Positions 51,401-63,400 of a stretch of DNA of 64,000 nt are shown here, one piece after another. The DNA comes from Nautilus pompilius (lineage: Eukaryota > Mollusca > Cephalopoda > Nautilida > Nautilidae). Position numbers and translations under genes: made by a program. Location of the stretch: NCBI GenBank assembly GCA_018389105.1, contig JACATO010000058.1:1-64000 (forward strand), in the 5' to 3' direction. How positions within the stretch are numbered: the first letter of the stretch is position 1; each line of letters begins with the position of its first letter. The notes beneath the pieces are model-generated. The model made no database searches. It was given only the letters and a program-made list of their open reading frames with translations, and had not been told where the DNA came from.

Positions 51401-54400
51401 TTGCGTATTGTCTCCACAAAGATAAGTCCTTGTTCCTTCATCTGTCTGTGCTGATCAAACAGAGAATGTAAACTGAAAAAAAAAAACAACAACAAAAAAC
51501 GTGGAATTTATTGTTAGTCACTCCAGGTAATGTGACCACGTGTTAATAAATAAATAAATAAGTACAAAAATATTGGTTATGCAAATAAGCACTTATTCAC
51601 AATTTCAAAAAGAGCTAACAATGCACTAAGAACTTATGTATAAATTGTTTAACCAAACACAATACTATATAATCAGTCCATATCAGAGAGAGAGAGAGAG
51701 AGAGCAAATTATTGTCTAAAACTACACGTAATAAACTGTTGATATAAAGAAAATAACTTACAATGGGATAAAATGGATGTGTTTACTGTAAATGTTAAGA
51801 AAAATCAACAACAAGAAACCAACTTGTATTTTTAAAATAATTACTTTAATGTTCGCTTAAAAAGTTGAAAATAAATCAAACTAATCCACAAAAATAGATA
51901 ACTTCTATATCCTTTAATACAAGATTTTAAAACTGTGCATCAAGTTTTTGTTATAATGAAAATTCCAACTTTCTCCAATGGTATACAGTTAACCCCCGCG
52001 TAATTGTGGTTTGGCATTTGTGGCCCTGGTTATTCACGGAATTTTCCTTAGAACCTAACTAATAATTGTTCGTGGAAACCCCCGCATATTCGCGGAATCG
52101 CAAATATCTTCCGCGATTTTTTTGGCTTTTTTCGTGGCAATATATTTTTTTCACGCTTTTTAACGCTAAATTATTAATAACAATATAATTTACTAATTTT
52201 GTAATATAAATACTAACGTAAATTCAGCAAAATATGAATATAAAATAAACGCTATTGGCTGGAGGTTTGAAAGTAGCCAATCCGAGAGCGTTATTCATTT
52301 CTCCTTGCTGCTGATTGGCTGCTGCCCCGAGGCGCTGTCTCAGGCAGATGCAGCCCAGCATCATCCCAGTTTACCGTGTGTAGCTATCTCGAGTATTTTG
52401 CTGAGTGTTTCTCTGAGTGTTGTATTTTTTTTATTAAATTATCATCATATATTTACTTATATTTCTTTAATTATATTTTACATTATATTTTTATGTTTAT
52501 AGGCATTTTTATGGACTACGTCCAATATTCGCGGTTTTTCACTCTTCGTGGGTGCTCTAGGAATGCAATCCCCGCGAATACCAGGGGACAACTGTATTAT
52601 ATTTTGTACAGTAAATTAAAATGCTGTTTAAACAAAACCATTATACTTTACTTACATATCATACATAAGCTCCATGTAGTGTTCATCTCCACGCCCACCT
52701 TCCACCAGTACATCTAACTTGGTTATAATCTCATTTTCTACCTTTAAGAAGGAAAAAGAAATTTCATTAAGTGCAAAGTTTAACACACAAATGTCAAAAA
52801 TTGTCCTTTAATTATGATGTATATTATTTTTTCAAAGAGAATAGGCCAAAATTTTACAAATGCTGTATTTACATTAGATGTAAATACAATTTATAGCAGA
52901 AACAAAATATAGAAAGTGACTCAACATTAATTTTCTTAATGAAAATTTCATCAGAATAAAAAAAAAATATTAAAGCTGCAAACTCTCAGATAAATGGAAA
53001 AATATTTTGAATAATTATAGAGAAGTGTTTTTTTTTTTTTTCACTTTATGATAATGCCTCTTAGACCAGCCAGTTTCTTGTTCATCATTTTATTCTGCAA
53101 CATTTCCTCTAGACTCTGGCCTACAAAGATCTGTACCGTTTTTGATAGAGTAACCATGTAATTCAGTATAAGCAACACTAATGTTGAAGTAATGCAGAAA
53201 AGAATAATAAAGTATACTTTTCAGAATAGCTACCAGGTTAAAATTTCCCTTTGGTCTTCGTCCAGTTCCCGTGAGTTGTAAAAACTCACACTGCATCATG
53301 TCAAAGAAGATTGGAATGGTAGCTTTGCGCAGTTCTGTCAGAAATAAAATTATTTTGAAAAAATCCTTAAAAAAAAAGATGTCAGATTTTTAAAATAACT
53401 AAAATGAACTTCCTTCAAATAGTGAAAGTAAGGAAAAAATTTTTTTTCAAAGCAGATTGTGTGTGCATTTAAAACAATATAATTCTAAATAAATTATTTG
53501 GAATTTAAACAAGTCATATTTTGATGTGTGGATGCATTACTTGAAAGAAACAAAGATCCACTTTGGAATGTAGTAAATCTGTACATTTCATTTACCTGTT
53601 TCAGGGATAAGAGTCATCTCTAAGACAGGGCCAACCATTTCTGGAATAAACTGAGACTTGTTGTGGCCTGAAAACAAAACAGGATTTATAAGATAGCTGA
53701 ATAAGGATACTTAAAGTTATAGCTATAAAAATTGTTTAATTTTACCAATTTGATTTTAAACAGCCTGAGAATCTATGACCTGGTTAAAGTTACACAGACT
53801 TCCAAAAAAAAAAAAAAAAAAAAAAATAATAATAATAAAGCTAAAATTTACTGCTTCTAAATTTCTAACAGCTTTAAATCAAGGCAATGTAATTATCGGT
53901 CTTACCTTATCCCCTCCCCTCAACAAATTGTTTCATTGTTATTATTATTGTTTCTTGCTTATAGAAGTTGGCTAGACTAACAAACAACTTTTGATAGATC
54001 CTGTTTGTATACACAGAAAAAAATAGTAAAAGAAATCAAATAAAAGATTTATGTATCTTTAAAAAAAATTAACTAACAAGCTACTATTTTAAAAGTATAT
54101 ACATGGAGAGAGACGGACAGACGGAGAGAGAGAGAGAGATTTCTTTAACCAATATGATATGTTCTATCATCATGCTGAATGAATGTTTGTTACACATGTT
54201 CAGAACTGAGACATTGTTTTTTGTAAGCAGATGAGGAGAGTATGGTATCCTGATTGAGCTTTTCCATAACCTATTAAAATTCTTCTGCTTAGTGGTGAGA
54301 AGTGAACAAAAAATGGCCAGTTCAGAAAAGCAAGAAACTATGCTATTAAGTGTTACAGCCTGGGTCCATCAGATAGCAAGTGATAACAGCAAAACTAACC

Positions 54401-57400
54401 TACCACACACTATATACAAGTGAAAACAAACTGGCAACAATTGTTTCAATTTACCAATGCTGCTCAAGAACAAAATTCCCCTGCCCATTCCCAATCAATC
54501 AAGGGCTCTTGTGCACTTAGTCCATTAAAAAAAGAAAAGTGTTGTTTGAAACTTCATGCTAACATGTGAGAATACAGTAACTTTCAAATTATAATGCTAT
54601 GATGTAACTTACCAAGGTTAAACCACATACTCCTTATCTCAAAACCAGTCACCCGTCGCATGTCTTTGTATCTGAAATGCAGGAGTGCAATTTAAATATT
54701 CTGCCTAGTAAGTCAAAATATATAATTTACAACCTAATTAGGGTTTGTGAGAAGGGAGAGAATTAATATTTACTTTAAAAACCAAAAATTTTTATTAAAG
54801 AAAAACTTTGTTAATAATTACTGGTATTTGACACATTACATAACAAACTCCTAATTATTTCACAAAAACATTAAATTATGAAGTTATGCAATGTAATTTT
54901 TGATATCAAAAATGACATTGATGATAGCATTCATATAAATATTGATACAGTCAGTTAAAAACAAACAAAATAAGAACTGGTAATATTGAAATTCAAAGAA
55001 TAATGAGATATATGTATATATATATATATATAAAAGGAACTATGTATCTATATAGAAGCCAGTATGTTTCAGGGCTGAAATAGCCAAGTGACATTAATAG
55101 AATGTTAAACATTTTTAAATGTTCACCAACCTGGCAAAAATTTTTGCCCTTTTATTTGATGAAAACTTTTCCAGCTGCAATGGTTCTTGTACTAGAAAAT
55201 ATATGGCGCAGTGAAAAAAGTTATTCCACAGCTGAAACAGAAATAAAATGTGTTGATATTTGCAGATTAAGTATTTTATTCCAAATATAATTATGCATAA
55301 AGTAATAATTCAGTTTAATTACTTGGCAAACCACTTTGTGTTGCAGTAACTACCTACGGATAATGTGAAAAAAATAAATGAGCACTTTGAAAAGTAATTT
55401 GTCTTTAGAACTTACCTGATATTCAAAATTTGTAGAAAATCTGTCCTTAATTGTATTTGCAAAAAATTGTAGTGCTCTGAGAATCACACTGAAAGATTAA
55501 GAATAATTTTTTAAAAAATGAAAAATGTCAATTTTTTTCAGTTTCCACAACTTCAGCCATCCAAAGAAAGTTAACTGTAATTTATAACATCACTAACTTA
55601 GTTCTGAATAAAAGAATTGTAGTAAAAAACAGAGGAGGGAGGGGGGGAACCAACATCCTGTCAAGAAAGTAGTTTGAAAAACTAACAAGTTGTTAAAATA
55701 TCTGTTTACATTGTTTACCTGTATATATATATATTTAAATAATTGTTTAATTATCACAATTAATATAATACATTAAGTTATTTTGAAATAAGTTTCTTTT
55801 CAAGACTTGAATCAGTCTGAAGAGAGTGAACACACTTCCCTGATAAAAGCTTAAAATGATAATTGGCCAGATTCATCCTTCCTATATACAAAGATCAGAT
55901 CTATAACAATTTTTCTGGGTGGGGGGAGGGTAAAATAAATAAAATTCAATATATATATATATATATATTTCATATGCAAATGTAATCAGACAGTAAATGT
56001 GTGTATGTATATATATCACTATATCTCTCTTCTTATGTATCTCTGTATTTTTCATTTCACAATTATGTAAAAAAATGCTAAAAACTGTTCAGCTACAAAG
56101 ATGGGAAAAAAGTCTGCAGGTTAAAAAATCTGCATATTTATGAATGTAAATGTAAATTGTGTGCGTGTGGATTAGAAAACCTGCACGGGCCATTTTTAAA
56201 GTCCCAATCCTGGCCTGGGTCTGCTTACTTTTACCCAGGCCCAGCCCGTATTTCTATAATGTAAGTCCATTCCTGGCCAGTGTCCATGTACATATACAAA
56301 AGCTCAAACTGACCTGGAACTTTTTTTAAAATTTAAAACCAATATCAGGTCTGGTTCTTTTACTTTCATTAATTTTAGGCCGTGCTCAGCCTGCTCAATT
56401 ATTAATAATAAGCCTGTTCCAAGAACTTTTTACAGTGTTTTAAACTCAGAACAGCAATTGCAATTGTAGCAAAGTGTTACATAATGAAATTGACAGAATG
56501 GTCACTGAATCATTTACAAACATCTGTTTTAATCATTAAGGCCCATTTCATCCCACTATTTCTGGGTATTGAGACACCATGAATACTTAATATCATATAT
56601 GAATGTATGTTTGGCCAGCTACCTACGTGTAAAAGTTACAAGTAGAGGTCAAACACTACAATATAGGGAGACACCATGCAAAATACCTAATGTCATCGAG
56701 TAATGATATTAGTGCAAACATCTGTTGTAATCATCTTATCATACCATTTCCAGGTTTCATGGCACCAAAAGCAAGCTATTTTGCTACAGAACTCTGTAAC
56801 TAGTTTCATCAAAATTATTTTAGAGATTACAAACTAAGTCCTGCAGCACGTCCCAAACCCATTAAGAAAATAAAATGTTAAGCCCGTACCCATGTAAGTC
56901 TCTAGTGTAGATCATAGAAAGCGATATTAGGCCACATTAGACAAATTTTATCATAAAACTAGTCTCAGTTCCAGTGGCCTATTATTTAAAAGAAGTATAA
57001 AAAAAGACAAATATATAAGCAATTATTTTAGTTATGATCATAAACTTTATCTTTAAAAGAATGATAAAAATAGTCATTACTGAAAAATAAATTTTTTTCT
57101 TGGAAGTTTGGCTAACTCTTTAATAATTTTATTGATATCTGGAGTTTTTTCTCAATAGATATTCAATAAAATTAAATGTTGTTAGACTATGGACCTACTT
57201 GTTTTGAGTTGTTCTGGCTGTCTTAAGATCAATGAAAATTGAGGCTGGAGCTGGTTTGTGGGAGATGTTATCGATTTAAGTTGTTAGTTACAAATGACAG
57301 AAATTTCAAGTAACCTAGAATTTGGAAAATCTCTTTGCTGGCCTTCAATCTGTTTGACCTAAGTCACTGAAAGGTTGTAGAACAGAAGTACCAAATATTT

Positions 57401-60400
57401 ACCAAAACAATAGCCATTGGAGAGAGCCTTCCAAATGAGTGGCCAATAAAGTAAATGACCATAACATCTGTTTGGGCTGATTTTAGATCTGCCAGTGTTT
57501 AATCTTAATACCATTCATACAGATCTCCTTTTATCAATACGTTATTTTTTTAAAAAAAATTGTTGAACCTTACTCGTTACATTCAAATATTAATTATAAA
57601 GTCATAACATTTGTCAAATACGATACTAATTTTTTTGTTTTTTTCAAAGTTTGAATTACGAAAAAAAAAAAAAAAAAAACCATGGCAACATTCAAGGGGA
57701 GGTTTGAACCTCCAACACTCCAACTTGGCTACAACTGAATCAACACATGCTTGCAGTTTCTTTTGAAAATTTTATATACTTTATGTAGTAGCTTGAATTC
57801 AGAAATAAATATTGTGTTACAATAGTTTTACCTGTTCTGTAGCAAAACCATATCATTCCAGTCCTTTTGGTAGACATTTTTACTGACCAGATCTTGGAAC
57901 ACCATCAGAATTTCAGTCAGAAAATCCAGCAGATCTATCTGAGTGGGGAAACTGTCTATATACAACTCATAATGGTGTTTTGTCATCTGTTGTAATATTG
58001 CTATCATCACAGCCAAAAAATTTCCCTAGGAAATACAAAATTTTAATTAGTGCAGAGAATGTGTCAACACTGAAATAAATTGTAGTTGTATAGCATTACA
58101 AAATGTTTTTATTTTTACTTATATTCAGAATTATAAATCCTTATGAATAAATTTCATTTAGATGGAATATGAAGCCTAATTAGATGAAAAGAAATTTTTA
58201 ATTGCATTTTTCCAGAAAAAAAACCAAAAAGTTACAGCAGCAGCAGATATCACCATTTCATTATGCTTGTAAATAAAGTGAATCAATTTATATTTGAGTA
58301 ATATCTGACAAGTTATATAAACATAATAAAACTAAAACATTTCAAACTTCTTCACGGTTAAGTGACAAAGATGAAAAAGTTAGTCTGCTCCATGCATCCA
58401 TGTACAGTCAAACCTGTTATCTGAACAGCAATTACCTGAACAAGATCTCAAGGTCCCGTGAATATTTAATTAAGCATACTGTGTGTTATCCAAACTCAAG
58501 AACATTAGAAACATGCTATAATTATTGTTGTTTAATAAATTGATTTCTTTCTTTCAAACTTTGTTTTAATGTCTTTATTCATTGAGGTTTAAATACCTTG
58601 CATTATCTGTATACAAAATGAATATTAAAAAAATGTGTCTGCGTATGTTTATTATAGTGTTGGGGCCCATGTTGGCTTAGAACCAAGCTGGCTGCTATGC
58701 GTCCAGCCAAGATCCCTGCTCCTCGCAGGTGTCAAGGTCGGATTCTTTTAGCTGCCGGCTCGATTGCATCAGTCCTTCTGCGATAACAGTTCGAGTTCCA
58801 GCTCCTGTTGCCAGCATGTATTGTCTGCGCTTCCATTAGGGCAGCAAAGCAAAAGAAATCCCCTGCAGGGGGCTGGTGGTGCCAGTGTAAGTTACTGCAG
58901 AGGCCTGTGAGGTAACAGGGAGTGCCTGCCATGGGTGACAAGCCTGCAGGGTGGCGGGTGGCTATAATAGCACTGCTATGTGACTTTGTTCCAAGTACGT
59001 ATCTGTTACAAATGATTGAGTTTGTTGCTGTTACCATGTCTGTGAAGAGAAAGTGAACACCACTGATAATCAAACAGAAAAGTGAGATTTTACAGCATCT
59101 GGATTGTGGTGAAAAGGCATAAAAAATTGCACAAGAGTACAACATTGGAAAAGCAACAGTGTTCGACATCAAGAAAGCAAGACTGGTGATTGAGAAATTT
59201 ATCAACCAAAGTGACACTTCATGAAGTCAGCGAAAGATGAACAACTCAACCAAGCCATATTTTTGTGGTTTTCATAGCAGCGTGAAAAGGGGGTTCCTAT
59301 CTCTGGCCCGATGTTACAAGAAAAAGCTGCAAGTTTCCATGAACGAATCCACACCTGTGAAGCACAACAAGAATCCGATTAAAGCACATCATTGGGCTGG
59401 TTACAGCGTTTCAAAGATCGTCACGGCATTGGGCAACTCAGCATTCTTGGAGAGCATAAGTCCATGGATGACAGCATCGTGAAGAATTCAGACAGAAACT
59501 ACAATCCATCATTCATGAAGAAAATTATGAACTTGAACAATTGTATAATGCTGATGAAAGTGGATTGTTTTGGTGTGCATTGCCAGACAAAACACTTGCA
59601 TCTACCGAAGAAAAGCAGGTACCGGGACACAGTGCAGAAGGATCACGTTACGATTTTTCCTTGCATCAATGCCGCCGGCACTCATAAATTACCGTTTGTC
59701 TGCATCAGACATTATGCTAATCCACGTTTCTTCAAGGACTGTGACAGGACTCATTTCCTGTGAAGTACAAATCACAAAACAAGGCATGGATGACATATCC
59801 ACCTTTTTCATCCTGGTTTCTGGAAGAATTTGTATGTGCCGTCGATTACATTTAGCAAGTGTTGGACTCGAGCAACGTGCCCTTCTATTTGTTGACAATG
59901 TAGGGTCACACAGTATGAAAGGCAGCCAATTAGAATAGCCAGACGGAGCTGTCAAGTGTTTGTTTTTACCACCAAACACCACTTCAAAGCTGCAGCCGCT
60001 TGATCAGGGAATCATCGCAACAATGAAGAAATATTATCGCCGTAACATGTTGCGTGCCGTCGTCGATGAAGACAGTACAGGCAAAGGAATGCCGCAAATT
60101 ATCAAGTCATTCACAGTCAAGGATGCTTTGTTCATGATTGCTGATTCTTGGGACTGCATCAAGCCATCGACAGTCACAGGGTGTTGGTACAATGGGCTGC
60201 ATGTTGGTAGCCATGACAGTGAAGAGGACACTTGTCCAGATCAAAGGGTAACCACTGAAATCACTGAGAACTGCAAACAGCTGGGATTAGGAGACTTCGT
60301 TGAGGCTGAGATCAATGCTTGGGTAAACTGTGACAATGATATTGGAACAGACACTCAGTGATGATCAGATTATTAGCACAGTCATGGAAGAACAGCGGGA

Positions 60401-63400
60401 AAATACGGATGGCATGGATGATAAGGGAAATCAGATACTGACACCTCCTCCAGTCCCAATTAACGAAGCTATCAACAGTTTGCGACTTTTCATGGAGTGG
60501 TATGAAGCACAAGATGAAGTTGACGTATCTTTGTCAAATGTTTATCGCTGGAAAAAACAAAGAAACAGAAGCACCTCAAGCAACAACATATTTTCTTTGC
60601 AAAAAAAAAAGACAACCTTTACCTCAATGAATTGCATGAACTAAGCATCTTCAATGAGCTCTGTGAACTTCCTGTGCACGTATGTAAATGTATTTTTTGT
60701 AATTACGTCATGCTTCCTTGAATTTTCAGCTCCATATTTTCGTTATTTAAACGACACATAACATGATTTTATTTGAAAAAATATCATGAATTTTTAAGCA
60801 ATATCCAGTGTTTGTACACATTTTATTGATTAAATGAAATGAAAACTCTGAAAACATGCTTTTTTATGTAATTATGTTCAGTAAGGCTTCCTTTGTTTAT
60901 GATCATATCAGTTATCTGAACAAAACACTCCCCACCCGTCTTGTTCGGATAATTGAGGTCTAACCGTAAATGAGGATTTCTTTCAACTTTTGGAATGTGA
61001 CAAACAGCACCCTGAAAAATGCCACTCATAGTTTTACTTTGAAAGAGTCCCTTGTTTAGAATTCCCAAGATTTTAAAATCTGGAGTATGATCTATTTATT
61101 TATTTAAGGGAGACGTATTAAAGTTACAGTTAACTATCCTGCTGTCAGTTACTCTCCAAAACATGTAGGCAATCACCAACACTTCCATCCCACATTGTGT
61201 ATATATATACACACACACACACACAGATTTTTGATCATGTACAGTCAAGAAATCTTGGTGACGGCTTCTCTATTTACTTGGTCATCCATCACACCAAATA
61301 ATTTTTAAAATTTCCCAGTTTTTCTGACACCTTCCTACAGTATCACTTTATGGTGGTATACTGCCTAATGTAGGTCCCTTAGACCAGTGGTTCCCAACCA
61401 GTGGGTTGTGACCCCTGACCCCTTCAGGGGTCACCAAGTGCTTTCTATGGGGGGGGGGGGTCGCAGAATCCTGGAAGTTTCAATTTTTGTCATATGACTG
61501 AGTAAAGAAACTGTTCTTGAGTATGTATCTGTTTTGTTTATATGTATCATATTTGCCGGCTTATAAGATGCACTTTTTTCCAGAAAAAAGTATACAAAAA
61601 TTACTCTGCGTCCAATACGCTGGTATCACCGATGGGAGGCCGAGCGCTGAAGGCATAAGGCTTGTCTCCTATGGCAGGCACTGCCGGTTGCACCACAGGT
61701 CTCTCTGCAGTAACACACTTGCATCACTAGCCCTCTGCGGCTTCCTGTCGCTCTGTCACCCTCATAGAAACATGGACAATACACGCTGGTGACAAAGGCC
61801 GGAACTCAAACTGTTACCACAGTAGGACTAATGCAATCGAGCCATGCTCCCATTGGCTAATGCCATTTAGGCCTGCAGCTAAAAGACTCGGACCATGACA
61901 CCTGGGGCAGAGCACACTACAAGGACTAGACTGTCACTTTGGCAGGATGCACACCAGCCAGCTCAATTTTAGGCAAACTTGGGCACCAACACGACCAGCA
62001 GATTTCTGTTTAGCTGTTGTGAATTTACTGTGTGCAGATGTTGTTCCCCTAAAAGTCACTAAAATAATTTTCAATAAATGTATGATGAAATGTACTAAAA
62101 TTCTTTTTTCTGATATAATATACAATATATTGTTTCTGTTGCTTTTATTCCCAATGAAGTCCAGGATGAATTCTTGGATCTGCAGAACGATTCCCTGGCA
62201 CGTGACCTGTTTTATGATAAATCACTGAGCCAGTTCTGGTGTGCTTTGTATCAGTCATATCCCAATGTCACCATGCTTGCCTTCCGAGTTCTGCTTCCAT
62301 TTGCCTCCACCTATCTCTGCAAGACTGGATTTTCAACTCTTGTTCACATCAAAACAAAGGCAAAGAACAGGCTGAATGTTGAGGATGATATGAGGTTGGC
62401 TTCGGCAAATATACGGCCACAAATTTCCAAGCTGACTGCCCAGATGCAACAACAAGCATCACATTAGGTCACTAAATTTTGAGAAAGAAAGATGTGTTGA
62501 AGGATGAGTGTAAAATGTATTTTCCTGGTGAATTTCTCACAAAACTGTCAATATATTCAAATAAAACTCTTATTTATGTGATTTTTTTGCTAAATTTATT
62601 CTTTGATTTTTTTTCCAATTATGGAAGTGTAGCAGGGGGTCGCGGGTCTTTTGAGTATTAGAAAAAGGTCCACGAGTCCAAGAAGGTTGGGAAGCACTGG
62701 TTTAGACCATCAAACAGAAGTCAAACGAATGATTTAAGATATTCATTACACTACTGAATATTCAGACTTCAAACAACCACTTTTCTTATCCTTTTTTTTA
62801 AAAAAATTAAAATTATGTAATTTAAGTTATTTTATTAGCTATTGATAATAAACTTCCATAAATAAAAAAAATTGACTACTTAAGAATTAAACTGTTTATC
62901 TACCTAACTTTTAGTTTTATTTTGTCTCAAACAAATATGTTTTTCATGTTTGTAATCCAGGAATGATTATTTTTGCTGGATATAACTTACCTCCTATAAA
63001 ATAAATAATGCGTTTCCTTTTTAATGAACACTATTTTACCTCCAGCATAAGCAATTAAGCTTTGCCTAATCCTATCAGATCTCTATGAAGAGATTTGTTT
63101 ATTTACACGAAAAAATACATATCTAAAGGCATGAAACATTTTCTTTAAAGATATTTAGATTCCTTTTCCTTACCACAAGTTTGCTATTCCTGTCCATGCC
63201 GATTACTGTCTGGATGACTGTACGTAAAACCTGCTGCATTACAATTGTCATGTCTTCACTCTGTAAAAGTAAATTAAGAAAATGAAAAAGTGAAGCAGCT
63301 GAGCATGTATGCAATGAAGACACGATTACACTGCAATTGTGAGAGGTGGACGAGGAGTTAAATAAATGCTTACAGAATCTGAGTCATACAATATGTCCAT

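Larger units (their letters stand above)
58405..60966 (+). mobile_element. Tigger/Jerky-type (pogo superfamily) DNA transposon
   Basis: The left end TA|CAGTCAAACCTGTTATCTG and the right end, which inverts to CGGTTAGACCTC with ATTATCCGAACAAG, form imperfect pogo-type terminal repeats. TA dinucleotides lie at 58403-58404 and 60967-60968. It contains a decayed transposase (59036-60361) and, before it, a copy of repeat family X (58657-58985). It sits in the 5.1-kb DOCK intron, on the strand opposite to the gene. Confidence 0.8.
61377..62707 (+). mobile_element. Internally deleted hAT element with nested repeats
   Basis: The body is 61385-62699 with inverted termini CAGTGGTTCCCAACC and, inverted on the right, CAGTGCTTCCCAACC (one mismatch). 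Flanking octamers CCTTAGAC and GTTTAGAC agree at six of eight positions, a plausible decayed hAT duplication. Inside are a pogo-type terminal fragment (about 61549-61630, with GCCGGCTTATAAGATGCAC), repeat family X in reverse (61640-61995), and only the C-terminal part of a hAT transposase. Confidence 0.75.

Noticed and set aside
57690-57750. A functional tRNA gene
   Set aside because: The A- and B-box-like segments are too close together and no complete cloverleaf can be formed.
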